Below, piece after piece: positions 7,988-16,606 of a DNA stretch of 40,222 nucleotides. This DNA is from CAZFLY01 sp964519995 (lineage in GTDB: Bacteria; Planctomycetota; Phycisphaerae; Sedimentisphaerales; Anaerobacaceae), in NCBI GenBank assembly GCA_964519995.1, contig CAZFLY010000023.1, positions 1-40,222 of the forward strand, given 5' to 3'. Position numbers and translations under genes: made by a program. Position 1 is the first letter of the stretch, and the number at the start of each line of letters is the position of its first letter. A model generated the notes under the pieces. The model worked only from the letters and a program-made list of their open reading frames with translations. It searched no databases and was not told the origin of the DNA.

Positions 7988-9145
7988 ATGTATACCAAAG
8001 AGCAGATAACGCCAGAGTCAGGTTTTCAAGAGCCAGGGACAACGGATGTGGTAGTTATCGATGACGAAGAATCAATATGTGAGGGTTGCAGGCAAACCCT
8101 TGAAGCAGAAGGCTTCCGGGCAGCAATTGCACGGGATGGAACCAAGGGGCTGAAACTTGTCGAACAATCCCATCCGAAAGTTGTACTGGTGGACCTCAAA
8201 ATGCCAGGTATAAGCGGCATGGAAGTGCTGGCCAAGATTTCCGAGTTCGATCCATCCATTGTAACAATAGTTATAACCGGTTACGGTTCGATTGATTCTG
8301 CTGTTGAAACAATGAAAATCGGAGCCTTGGACTTTTTGACTAAGCCGTTTGCGCCGGAAAGGCTTATTGAATCCGTCAAGCAGGGAATGGAGCTAGGCCG
8401 ACCAGCCAAAGAGGCCGAAGTCACCGAGCAAGCGGCACCGCCATTAGAGGCACCTGAAAAAGCCCCGTTAAACAAACAAAATATTGTTTTGAAAGGCTTG
8501 GAAGTTTTAGGTCAATATTACTCGCTCGGACTTAAAAAACAGCATTTCTTCGATGAGTTAAGATACCTTGAAGTAGAAGCAGAATACCACGCTGAGCGAC
8601 TCGGCCTTATCGAAAAGAAAGAAGAAGCGATACTCGACATAGTTCATGACTTACGACTGGTTGATGATATTATCGAGAAGTACAATTATAAGAAGAACGC
8701 ACTGATCCAGATTCTTTTAGATATTCAAACGCAAGTCCACTGGATCCCGGGACATGCTTTGAGATGGGTCTCAACACGACTCAACATTCCGCTTGCTCGT
8801 ATATACAATATCGCCAACTTTTATGAGGCATTGAACCTGGAACCTCGGGGAGCACATTTGATTCAGATATGTACCGGCACAGCCTGTCATGTCCGGGGAG
8901 CCGCCGGCTTAGTTGACAGAGTGTCGTCAATCCTTGGTATTCAGCCGGGCGAGACAGATTCAGAGCAGTTATTCACCCTGGAAGCAGTTCACTGTTTGGG
9001 CTGCTGTGCTTTAGGGCCGGTGATGGTAGTTGATGGAGAGTATTACAGCAATCCTTCTACCAAACAAATCCAAGAGATTGCCGCTTCATGCAAAGTAAGT
9101 CGCGAGAAAGGAAAAAATTATGCAAAGGTTGAACTCAACCGCTGA
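7988..9145 (+). CDS. Response-regulator receiver fused to a NuoE-type [2Fe-2S] subunit
   Basis: An unusual two-domain protein. Residues about 18-135 form an intact receiver: D25/D26, phospho-acceptor D69, T97 and K119, with VDLKMPGISGMEVL around the acceptor. A proline/alanine-rich linker and an unrecognised helical stretch (about 163-207) follow. Residues about 210-385 are a NuoE/HndA/HydC-like domain: a helical bundle, then a thioredoxin-like fold with all four cluster ligands C295-x4-C300 and C336-x3-C340. In NADH-linked complexes this subunit carries a [2Fe-2S] cluster beside the flavin subunit. AAGGAG sits six bases before the ATG. The next gene, a NuoF homologue, starts inside this one (26-bp overlap). 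No DNA-binding domain is present, so phosphorylation would most simply act on the enzyme itself. That control is inferred. Confidence 0.92.
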   Translation: MYTKEQITPESGFQEPGTTDVVVIDDEESICEGCRQTLEAEGFRAAIARDGTKGLKLVEQSHPKVVLVDLKMPGISGMEVLAKISEFDPSIVTIVITGYGSIDSAVETMKIGALDFLTKPFAPERLIESVKQGMELGRPAKEAEVTEQAAPPLEAPEKAPLNKQNIVLKGLEVLGQYYSLGLKKQHFFDELRYLEVEAEYHAERLGLIEKKEEAILDIVHDLRLVDDIIEKYNYKKNALIQILLDIQTQVHWIPGHALRWVSTRLNIPLARIYNIANFYEALNLEPRGAHLIQICTGTACHVRGAAGLVDRVSSILGIQPGETDSEQLFTLEAVHCLGCCALGPVMVVDGEYYSNPSTKQIQEIAASCKVSREKGKNYAKVELNR

Positions 9146-11015
9146 CTTGGAAAAGCTTAAGGAAAACCTTTTAGCTAAGTCAAAAGGTAAGAAAGTCGTT
9201 TGCATAACCAACGGTACTGATGGAAAAACACATCACAGCCAAGATGTGCTAAAGGCTTTCACTGATGAAATACAAAGGCAAGGCTTGTCTGGGAAGGTAA
9301 TGGTAAAAAGCACAGGCTGTCACGGGTTTTGCCAGAAAGAACCCTGTGCGATCATTCTCCCACAAGAGACCTGCTATGTGAGTCTGAAGCCCGAGGATGT
9401 TCCAGAAGCTGTCTCCGAGACTTTGGTTAAAGGAAAGGTTGTTGAGCGGCTTCTGTACGAGGATCCCAATAACAGCGCGAGGATTACGAAGGAGTCTGAA
9501 ATTCCGTTCTATAACCTCCAGTCCCGTATTGTGCTGGGCAATAACAGATTCATAGACATGGAAAGTATAGACGATTATATTGCCCTTGATGGCTATGGGG
9601 CCTTATCTAAAGCACTTTTTGAAATGACACCTGAGCAGGTTCTTCAGGAGGTCGAAGAGGCTAATCTGAGAGGTAGAGGTGGAGGCGGTTTCCCTGCTGG
9701 GAAAAAGTGGCAAACCACACGTAATGCTCCGGGAGAACCAAAATATGTTATTGTAAATGCCGATGAAGGTGACCCAGGTGCATACATGGACAGAAGCCTT
9801 TTAGAAGGCAATCCGCACAGTGTTCTGGAGGGCCTACTTATCGGCGCTTATGCCATTGGTTCACATGAAGGTTTTGTTTACGTACGCCAGGAGTATCCAC
9901 TTGCATTGCAGAATACGGAAATTGCAATTGAGAAAGCTAAGCAATACGGTCTGCTGGGGGAAAATATCCTTGGATCAGGGTTCGATTTTGACGTTGCTAT
10001 CCATCGAGGAGCTGGTGCCTTTGTATCAGGCGAATCCAGCGCCCTTATGAGTGCTATTGAAGGCCATATCGGTGAGCCCAGACCCAAATACATTCATACC
10101 TCTGTAAAAGGCCTGTGGAACAAACCTACCTGCTTGAACAATGTAGAAACCTGGGCCAATGTGCCCTTTATTATCAATAAAGGCGCTGATTGGTTTAAAA
10201 GCATTGGCACGGAGAACAGTAAAGGTACCAAAATATTCTCACTGGTCGGAAAGATTAACAATACCGGATTAGTCGAAGTACCTATGGGAATAACTTTAAG
10301 AGAAATCGTCTATAATATTGGCGGCGGCATCCCTAAAGGCAAGAAGTTTAAGGCCGTGCAAACTGGTGGTCCTTCCGGAGGGATTTTGCCCGAAAGCATG
10401 CTTGACGTCCCAGTTGATTTTGACGAGCTTACAAAAGCCGGCTCAATGATGGGCTCTGGCGGAATGATAGTCATGGATGAGAATACCTGTATGGTGGATA
10501 CAGCTAGATACTATACAGACTTTCTTGCTCATGAATCGTGTGGAAAGTGTGTCCCATGTCGTGAAGGACTCAGACAAATGCTCACAATCCTGAATAACAT
10601 AACAACCGGAAAAGGTAAAGAGGGTGACATTGAACTCCTGGAAGAACTATCAGAATTTATTCAGGAAGCATCTCTATGTGCTCTCGGAAAGACAGCTCCA
10701 AATCCTGTCCTGAGCACAATTAAACATTTTAAGAATGAGTATGAAGCTCATATCGAAGAAAACCGTTGTCCCGCAGGCGTTTGTAAGGAACTTATCGCCT
10801 ATTACATTAACGCGGACGATTGTATCGGATGTGGGTTATGCGCAAAGAGTTGTCCAACTAACGCGATCTCTAAAACGAAAGATAAAGTATATGTTATCGA
10901 ACAGGACAACTGTATCAAATGCGGAAGTTGCGCAAAGGTCTGTCCCGAAAAAGCAAAAGCCGTGGTGATAATTTCACCTAAGCCTGTTTCTGAGACCGCA
11001 CAAGCTGCAACTTAA
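9120..11015 (+). CDS. nuoF: NuoF/HndC-type flavoprotein subunit with C-terminal ferredoxin domain
   Basis: NADH-oxidising FMN subunit of a soluble Nuo-like or bifurcating complex. Order: N-terminal thioredoxin-like region (about 20-110), NADH site GRGGGGFPAGKKW (near 183), FMN region ADEGDPGAYMDRS (near 212), [4Fe-4S] ligands ESCGKCVPCREG (near 472) with the distal Cys in LCALGKTAP, and two C-terminal [4Fe-4S] motifs, CIGCGLCAKSCP (near 567) and CIKCGSCAKVCP (near 597). This is the HndC/HydB/HoxF-like domain order, longer than respiratory NuoF. In the N-terminal region C28 lacks its expected partner (T33 in the CxxxxC position) while C67 and C71 remain, so that cluster may be altered or absent. 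GAGAAAGGA precedes the ATG, which overlaps the receiver-NuoE gene. Probably cytoplasmic. Confidence 0.95.
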   Translation: MQRLNSTADLEKLKENLLAKSKGKKVVCITNGTDGKTHHSQDVLKAFTDEIQRQGLSGKVMVKSTGCHGFCQKEPCAIILPQETCYVSLKPEDVPEAVSETLVKGKVVERLLYEDPNNSARITKESEIPFYNLQSRIVLGNNRFIDMESIDDYIALDGYGALSKALFEMTPEQVLQEVEEANLRGRGGGGFPAGKKWQTTRNAPGEPKYVIVNADEGDPGAYMDRSLLEGNPHSVLEGLLIGAYAIGSHEGFVYVRQEYPLALQNTEIAIEKAKQYGLLGENILGSGFDFDVAIHRGAGAFVSGESSALMSAIEGHIGEPRPKYIHTSVKGLWNKPTCLNNVETWANVPFIINKGADWFKSIGTENSKGTKIFSLVGKINNTGLVEVPMGITLREIVYNIGGGIPKGKKFKAVQTGGPSGGILPESMLDVPVDFDELTKAGSMMGSGGMIVMDENTCMVDTARYYTDFLAHESCGKCVPCREGLRQMLTILNNITTGKGKEGDIELLEELSEFIQEASLCALGKTAPNPVLSTIKHFKNEYEAHIEENRCPAGVCKELIAYYINADDCIGCGLCAKSCPTNAISKTKDKVYVIEQDNCIKCGSCAKVCPEKAKAVVIISPKPVSETAQAAT

Positions 11016-11037
11016 ACGACAGAAAAGGAAACAAACA

Positions 11038-11589
11038 ATGGGAACAATATCGTTGGAAATTGATGGGGAAAAAGTTCGAGCAGAAGAGGGGGCAACCATC
11101 TTTGAAGCTGCCCGTGAGAATGGTATCCATATCCCCGCACTCTGCCATTACGACAGACTCTCATCTTATGGTGCATGTCGTTTGTGCATGGTCGAAATCT
11201 CAAATGGCAAAAAAACAAGGTTGGTAGCATCCTGTATCTATCCTGTTCAGGAAAATCTCGTTGTAAAAACTGACACCGATAGGATAAGGAAAATTCGCAG
11301 GATGATTGTTGAACTCTTGTGGCCATTACTGCCAAGCTTGGCAAGAAAGTACGGAATAGAAAAATCTCGCTTTATTCCTGAGTATACTGATTGCAGCATG
11401 TGTGGGCTGTGTGTTAGATATTGTGCAGAGGTTAAAAAATTAAACGTAGTTTACTTCAAAGGAAGAGGCATAGATCGGCAGCCAGCCGTTGTTCCAGAAC
11501 TGGCAAATGAATGTGTGTATTGTAGGGAATGTTTTGATTTATGCTCTGGCGGATGGATTGTAAATAGATGTGACGATGCGTACATATAA
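11038..11589 (+). CDS. Short NuoG/HoxU-like iron-sulfur subunit
   Basis: A 183-residue electron-transfer protein. The N-terminal plant-type [2Fe-2S] domain has C36, C47, C50 and C66. Two CxxCxxCxxxC [4Fe-4S] motifs follow, at C119-C129 and C159-C169, with the family signature FKGRGIDRQPA between them. The His-Cys cluster that normally follows the [2Fe-2S] domain in NuoG, HoxU and HydA is missing; that region reads MIVELLWPLLPSLARKYGI with no His or Cys. The second motif lacks the usual proline after the last Cys. No H-cluster or molybdopterin domain follows, so this is not a hydrogenase or formate dehydrogenase. It begins 22 bp after the NuoF-like gene and ends 30 bp from the convergent CoA-transferase. 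Likely role: passing electrons from the flavin subunit to an unknown partner. Confidence 0.88.
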   Translation: MGTISLEIDGEKVRAEEGATIFEAARENGIHIPALCHYDRLSSYGACRLCMVEISNGKKTRLVASCIYPVQENLVVKTDTDRIRKIRRMIVELLWPLLPSLARKYGIEKSRFIPEYTDCSMCGLCVRYCAEVKKLNVVYFKGRGIDRQPAVVPELANECVYCRECFDLCSGGWIVNRCDDAYI

Positions 11590-11618
11590 TATACGGCTAC
11601 AATATTGTTCAGTTAAAA

Positions 11619-13484
11619 TTAAGGTTTTGTTAAATCGTACGAAATGCTGTATACCTCGCCGTCAAACTTGGTGTTGACCTTATACCCTGAATTGTGAAAT
11701 ATAGTCAACATAGGTCTATTTGTTGGCAGCACCTTGGCGTAGAAGCGCCTAACACCTCTGAGCTTAGCTATCTGGGTTATATAATCCAGAAGGAAAGTTC
11801 CCATACCCTTTTGCTGCCATTCATCCTGAACGAGAAATGCCACCTCGGCAGCTTGCGTCTTTGGGTCCAGGAAATATTGCGTAATAGCCACAACCTCCTC
11901 GCCTGCAGCACTGGGAACAACACCCACAATGGCTAAGTTGTTTTTGTAATCGATATTAGTCAATTGCTGAACATCACGATGAGGAAATGCCATCGTATGT
12001 GTCATATAGCGCGTCCGGACAGAATCTTCACTCAGTGAATACAGCATCTCCGATAGTGCAGGTTCGTCAGTGGGCTTAATAGGCCTGAAAAAGATTTCTG
12101 TGCCATCCTTCAGCGTATCATAATGCTCCAGCTCCTCCGGATAGCTGACCTTGTCCCATGATATTTCTATTTGGTCCTGGTAGATGTAACATTGAGCCTT
12201 GGCGGCTTGCAAAAGTTGCTTTCTGAATTTCGGATGGGCAACATTTATTAAGTCAAGAACCCTTTGCCTGATACTCTTGCCGTGCAGATAAGCAATTCCG
12301 TACTCAGTAACTACATAATGCACATCGCCCCGTGTTGTGACCACACCTGCACCTTCAGTCAGATGTGGAACAATTCGGCTTACTTCACCGCCGCGAGCGG
12401 TAGACGGCATCGCAATTATAGCCTTGCCACCTCTGCTTCGAGCAGCACCGCGGATAAAATCCACCTGGCCGCCAATACCACTGTAAAACTTGTATCCCAG
12501 AGAGTCAGCACACACTTGACCCGTTAGGTCGATCTCTAAACCAACATTGATTGCCACCATCTTCTCATGCTGACTGATGATATTAACGTCATTAACGTAC
12601 TCGGTCGGATAAAACTCAAAGAAGGGATTATTGTTGATATAATCATAGAGCTTCTGCGAACCCATGCAGAAACTCGCAATGATCTTACCCCGGTTAAGTG
12701 ACTTCTTCGCACAGGTAATCGCACCACACTCAACCAGGTCGATAATCCAGTCGCTGAACATCTCGGTATGAATGCCCAAGTCTCTTTTGTAAACAAGGAA
12801 ATCAGCTAAGGCTTGTGGAATCCGACCGATGCCGCACTCGATTGTACTTCCGTCTTCAACAAGCCTGGCAATGTTTTGGCCAATAAGGTGCAGTGTTTCA
12901 TCGGGTTCAGGAATAGGAATCTCAACTATGTTCTCATCGTACGGCACAAGCAAATCAATTGTATTTATATGTATGTAGCTATTGCCACACGTTCGTGGCA
13001 TGCAACTGTTGACCTGAGCTATGACATACCTGGCATTAGCAGCAGCAGATTTGACAATATCCACAGACACACCGAGACTGCACAAGCCATTCACATCGGG
13101 CGGCGTGACACTGATCAACGCAACATCTATAGGGATTCTTCCCATTTCAAATTCCTGGGGTATCTCGGATAAGAATATCGGCGTATAGTCGCCAATTCCT
13201 TTCTCGAGAGCGTCCCGGACGTTGTCAGCTATGAAGAAACTATTCATCTTGAACTTTTCGCGGAACTTTTCATCGACATAGGGAGCGGCGCCCATCGTCA
13301 GCAGTTGTACAATGTGAGCATCATAGATATGCCCAGAGTACTCAACAAGTGCCTCAACAAGATGCTGCGGCTGGCCACACCCAGTTCCGATGAATATGCT
13401 GTTGCCGGACTTAATCAGCTTCATGGCCGCAGCAGCAGACTTTATTTTGTTCCTGTATTTTTCTTTCCAGTCAAATTCTGACAT
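11619..13484 (-). CDS. Acetyl-CoA hydrolase/CoA-transferase fused to a GNAT acetyltransferase
   Basis: A 621-residue fusion. The first about 440 residues are a class I CoA-transferase of the acetyl-CoA hydrolase / 4-hydroxybutyrate CoA-transferase family, with IGTGCGQPQHLVEAL near the N-terminus, ECGIGRIPQAL, PTEYVND (where the candidate catalytic Glu lies) and a glycine-rich SGIGGQVDFIRGAARS segment. The last about 165 residues are a GNAT domain starting at FFRPIKPTDE, with the acetyl-CoA loop QKGMGTFL. This architecture is known in other bacteria. I chose ATG 13484, two bases after the acetate-CoA ligase stop; an upstream TTG at 13520 would overlap that gene. The GNAT half could acetylate proteins, as Pat does, but this is inference. 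Confidence 0.92.
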   Translation of the reverse strand: MSEFDWKEKYRNKIKSAAAAMKLIKSGNSIFIGTGCGQPQHLVEALVEYSGHIYDAHIVQLLTMGAAPYVDEKFREKFKMNSFFIADNVRDALEKGIGDYTPIFLSEIPQEFEMGRIPIDVALISVTPPDVNGLCSLGVSVDIVKSAAANARYVIAQVNSCMPRTCGNSYIHINTIDLLVPYDENIVEIPIPEPDETLHLIGQNIARLVEDGSTIECGIGRIPQALADFLVYKRDLGIHTEMFSDWIIDLVECGAITCAKKSLNRGKIIASFCMGSQKLYDYINNNPFFEFYPTEYVNDVNIISQHEKMVAINVGLEIDLTGQVCADSLGYKFYSGIGGQVDFIRGAARSRGGKAIIAMPSTARGGEVSRIVPHLTEGAGVVTTRGDVHYVVTEYGIAYLHGKSIRQRVLDLINVAHPKFRKQLLQAAKAQCYIYQDQIEISWDKVSYPEELEHYDTLKDGTEIFFRPIKPTDEPALSEMLYSLSEDSVRTRYMTHTMAFPHRDVQQLTNIDYKNNLAIVGVVPSAAGEEVVAITQYFLDPKTQAAEVAFLVQDEWQQKGMGTFLLDYITQIAKLRGVRRFYAKVLPTNRPMLTIFHNSGYKVNTKFDGEVYSISYDLTKP

Positions 13485-13485
13485 A

Positions 13486-15585
13486 TTAACTCTGCAAAGC
13501 AATTCTCGCGTCAACAGCAATTGGCGTTGTCCCTTCCGGGCCTACAACATACGGGTTTATATCCATTTCCTTTATTTGAGGAAACTCTGTAACCAATTGA
13601 GACAATCTCTGTAATCCCTCAGCGATTTTATCAATATCGACTCCCTCCTCGCCTCGCACACCTTTCAGCATTTGATATGTCTTAGTATTGACAAGCATCA
13701 GCTTTGCCTCTTCGGCTGTCAACGGCGCCAAATAAAAGGACACGTCTTTTAGCACTTCCACCATTATCCCGCCCATTCCGAACATCATCAGCGGCCCGAA
13801 GTGTGGATCGCGATTCATGCCGAGGATGACTTCATTCTTACCTCTGCACATTTGCTGAACAAGAACTCCAAGAATGTCAGCCTCAGGTCGTTTCTTAGGT
13901 ATTCGGTACATCATCAGGTCAAACGCGTCCTTTACGTCTTGTTTGCTATTAAGACCAACCTTGACGCCACCGACGTCCGACTTATGCAATATGTCCGGTG
14001 ACCATATCTTCAGCACCACCGGAAATCCCAACTGCTGGGCGATATTCACCGCCTGCTCTGCCGTTGTAGCAATGGAACCCTTCGGCGTTATAAAGCCATA
14101 AGCTTCGAGTATCTCTTTCGACCCAGCTTCGCCAATCTCCATCATGCCCTGCCTGAGATGCCTGTCGATTATGTTCTCGACCTTTCTTCGATTGACCGCA
14201 AAGAGTTTAACAACACGCTTGGGGTGACTGCGCCACCTGACGTAGTCAGCCATTACCTTAACTGTCGCTACAGCACTTTTCGGAGAGTCATATTGGGGAA
14301 TCCTGCCTTCCCGCAGAATCTTTATTCCTTCGGCAACCTTGTCAGCACCCAAGAAACAGGCAAGCACAGGTTTGAAAGACTTTTTGCCTGCTATTTTCAC
14401 GATTGCATAAGCCGTGGCTGCGGATTCCGTCATTGCCTGTGGCGTAAGTAAAACAATGACAATATCAACGCTGGTATCTTTCAGCACAACATCAAGTGCA
14501 AATTCGTATCTATCTGCAAGCGCATCACCAAGAACATCAATAGGATTATGTACATTCGAAGCTAAGGGCAGTCTCTTCTTTAGCTTGTCGACAGTTTCAT
14601 CTGTAAGTTTTGCAAACATCAGGCCCAGTTGTTCGATGGCATCTGCTGCCACGATTCCTGGTCCACCCGCGTTTGTTATAACAGCAACATTTGGCCCCCT
14701 TGGTAGCGGTTGGTTGGCGAACGCCTGGGCATAGTCAAATTGCTCCTTTATCGATTCACAACGGATGATTCCAGCTCGTTTGAATGCTGATTCATAAGCG
14801 ACTTCGCCGCCGGCGAGACTGCCGGTATGAGAGGAAGCAGCTCTCGCACCGGCCTCTGTTGCACCTGATTTCATAAGCAGTATTGGCTTTTTGTATGATA
14901 TGCGTTCGGCCTCACGGACGAAGGCATTTCCATCGGTGATACTCTCAAGGTAACCTGCAATAACCTTGGTCTCGGCATCTTGACCAAGGGCCTCGACAAC
15001 GTCCAGCTCATCGATATCTGCCTTGTTGCCTATGCTGATAAGTTTGCTAAAGCCAATACCATTAAAGTTGGCTATATCGAGGATGGCCGCCAACAGTGCT
15101 CCCGATTGCGAAAGGTATCCTATGACACCGGATTTCGGCAAGTCACCACCAAAGCTGGCATTTAGCTTATTAGCAGGCACTATCATACCCAGACAATTCG
15201 GCCCGATTACCCTGATACCAGCCTGCCTGGCAATTTGAACGACCTGTTCCTCAAGCTGTTTTCCCTCCTTGCCAACCTCTTTGAAGCCGGCAGTAATTAT
15301 TATGACAGATTTAGCCTTAATCCGAGCGCACTGTTGCATAACAGTCGGCACTGCTTTTGCCGGGACAATTACAACAACAAGCTCCGGAATCTCTCCAATT
15401 GATTCAAGGTCGGGATAACATTTCAGACCTTCGATTGAATCCGCTTTTGGGTTAACAGGAAAGATTTTACCTGCATAGCCGGCTTCAATTATACTTGCAA
15501 GAATTTCATAGCCGACTTTGCCTTTTTGGCGGGAGGCACCTACGACAGCAATAGATTTCGGATTGAAAAAACTCTCAAGACTCAT
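13486..15585 (-). CDS. Acetate--CoA ligase, ADP-forming (fused alpha/beta)
   Basis: Converts acetyl-CoA, ADP and phosphate to acetate, CoA and ATP, the energy-conserving step of many anaerobes. The 699 residues contain the CoA-binding domain (PKSIAVVGAS), the succinyl-CoA-synthetase-like flavodoxin domains with the phospho-accepting H253 in SSHTGSLAGG, and a C-terminal ATP-grasp domain from about residue 470. Because H253 is kept, this should be a working ligase. In Pat-type protein acetyltransferases of this fold that His is lost. No GNAT domain is fused here; it is instead on the next gene. ATG 15585 has AAGG upstream at somewhat long spacing. A TTG at 15648 would add 21 residues that do not resemble the family. 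First of a coupled pair with the CoA-transferase/GNAT gene. Confidence 0.93.
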   Translation of the reverse strand: MSLESFFNPKSIAVVGASRQKGKVGYEILASIIEAGYAGKIFPVNPKADSIEGLKCYPDLESIGEIPELVVVIVPAKAVPTVMQQCARIKAKSVIIITAGFKEVGKEGKQLEEQVVQIARQAGIRVIGPNCLGMIVPANKLNASFGGDLPKSGVIGYLSQSGALLAAILDIANFNGIGFSKLISIGNKADIDELDVVEALGQDAETKVIAGYLESITDGNAFVREAERISYKKPILLMKSGATEAGARAASSHTGSLAGGEVAYESAFKRAGIIRCESIKEQFDYAQAFANQPLPRGPNVAVITNAGGPGIVAADAIEQLGLMFAKLTDETVDKLKKRLPLASNVHNPIDVLGDALADRYEFALDVVLKDTSVDIVIVLLTPQAMTESAATAYAIVKIAGKKSFKPVLACFLGADKVAEGIKILREGRIPQYDSPKSAVATVKVMADYVRWRSHPKRVVKLFAVNRRKVENIIDRHLRQGMMEIGEAGSKEILEAYGFITPKGSIATTAEQAVNIAQQLGFPVVLKIWSPDILHKSDVGGVKVGLNSKQDVKDAFDLMMYRIPKKRPEADILGVLVQQMCRGKNEVILGMNRDPHFGPLMMFGMGGIMVEVLKDVSFYLAPLTAEEAKLMLVNTKTYQMLKGVRGEEGVDIDKIAEGLQRLSQLVTEFPQIKEMDINPYVVGPEGTTPIAVDARIALQS

Positions 15586-15702
15586 AACAAAATTTGCCTT
15601 TACCAAACCGTTAAGGATTCCAAAGGCAAGGTATTCTACGCAATTCAAGCGATCTTTGCAAAGTTTTTCTCACGGCTTGAAAAAACCCCGGCAGTTCTAT
15701 AT

Positions 15703-16599
15703 CTATCTTCTCAGGGCTGGTATGTCAGGCTCAACGTGAATAGTAACATTGACGGGACGCGTACACTCCGCATCCAGAGTATCCTCTAAGTTTTGAGTTA
15801 TCTCATGGGCAGCGATCACGTTTAGGCCCGGATCCACTAAGATGTGAACGTCAAGGAATATTTCTCTGCCGACCCTTCGTGTCCTGAGCTGATGCCACTG
15901 ACGTATCGCCGAATTCTCGCTGATTATCCCTTTAACACGTTCAATAGTGGCCTGGTCAACGGCACCTTCGGTAAGCTCCCGTAATACATCCCCGATAATC
16001 CGTACGCCTATCCATATAATCATCAGCCCCACCGCAATCGCAGCAACCTGATCGCCATGGCCAAAGCCAAAAACAAGTGCTATAAAACCCACAACGACTG
16101 CTACGGAGCTTAAGGCGTCGCTGCGATGGTGCCACGCGTTGGCATAGAGTGAAGGACTATGAGACGCAACAGCAATTCTCTTTGTGATTCTGTAAAGCCA
16201 CTCCTTAGAAACAATCGAGATTACTGCCACTATGGGAATGACTGGATGAGGTTTTGTGACCTCGTCTTTTGCTATAGCAATGGTGGCGTAATAAATCATT
16301 GCCCCTCCAACAACCACCAGAACAACAGCTACTAAACCTCCGGTAAAAGTCTCAGCTCGACCGTGCCCATACGGGTGGCTTTGATCGGCCTTTTTTGCGC
16401 CGAGACGCAAGCCCAGCAATACAGCCGCATCGGTTCCAAGATCAGAAATCGAATGGATCCCGTCAGCCACCATCGCAAGTGAACCGACCATCTGGCCGAT
16501 GACGACCTTCATGGCCGAAAGCCCAATATTTATTACAGCGCCAATATATGTGACGGATCTTATCTCGCGTCTGGAAATGTCATTCTTGTTCTGTTTCAT
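15703..16599 (-). CDS. Cation diffusion facilitator (CDF) family metal transporter
   Basis: A 298-residue inner-membrane antiporter of the CDF family, which exports Zn2+, Fe2+ or similar divalent cations against protons. About six membrane segments are visible. Metal-site signatures are DGIHSISDLGTD in segment 2 and HHRSDALSS in segment 5. HPYGHGRAET follows segment 2. The cytoplasmic C-terminal domain carries HQLRTRRVG and ends with NVTIHVEPD. ATG 16599 is preceded by GAGG at good spacing. The frame's earlier in-frame start would overlap glmM by 77 bp and adds unrelated sequence. It starts 7 bp after the glmM stop. Metal specificity cannot be read from sequence. Confidence 0.93.
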   Translation of the reverse strand: MKQNKNDISRREIRSVTYIGAVINIGLSAMKVVIGQMVGSLAMVADGIHSISDLGTDAAVLLGLRLGAKKADQSHPYGHGRAETFTGGLVAVVLVVVGGAMIYYATIAIAKDEVTKPHPVIPIVAVISIVSKEWLYRITKRIAVASHSPSLYANAWHHRSDALSSVAVVVGFIALVFGFGHGDQVAAIAVGLMIIWIGVRIIGDVLRELTEGAVDQATIERVKGIISENSAIRQWHQLRTRRVGREIFLDVHILVDPGLNVIAAHEITQNLEDTLDAECTRPVNVTIHVEPDIPALRR

Positions 16600-16606
16600 C
16601 CGTGCC

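Noticed and set aside
7988..11589. Electron-bifurcating [FeFe] hydrogenase operon
   Set aside because: No H-cluster motifs or HydA-length subunit are present; the third subunit ends after its second [4Fe-4S] motif.
11590..11618. Bidirectional terminator between the convergent redox and CoA-transferase genes
   Set aside because: The 29-bp gap is AT-rich but contains no stable inverted repeat.
13486..15585. Pat-type protein acetyltransferase
   Set aside because: The ligase keeps its phospho-accepting H253 and has no GNAT domain, so an enzymatic acetate-CoA ligase fits better.
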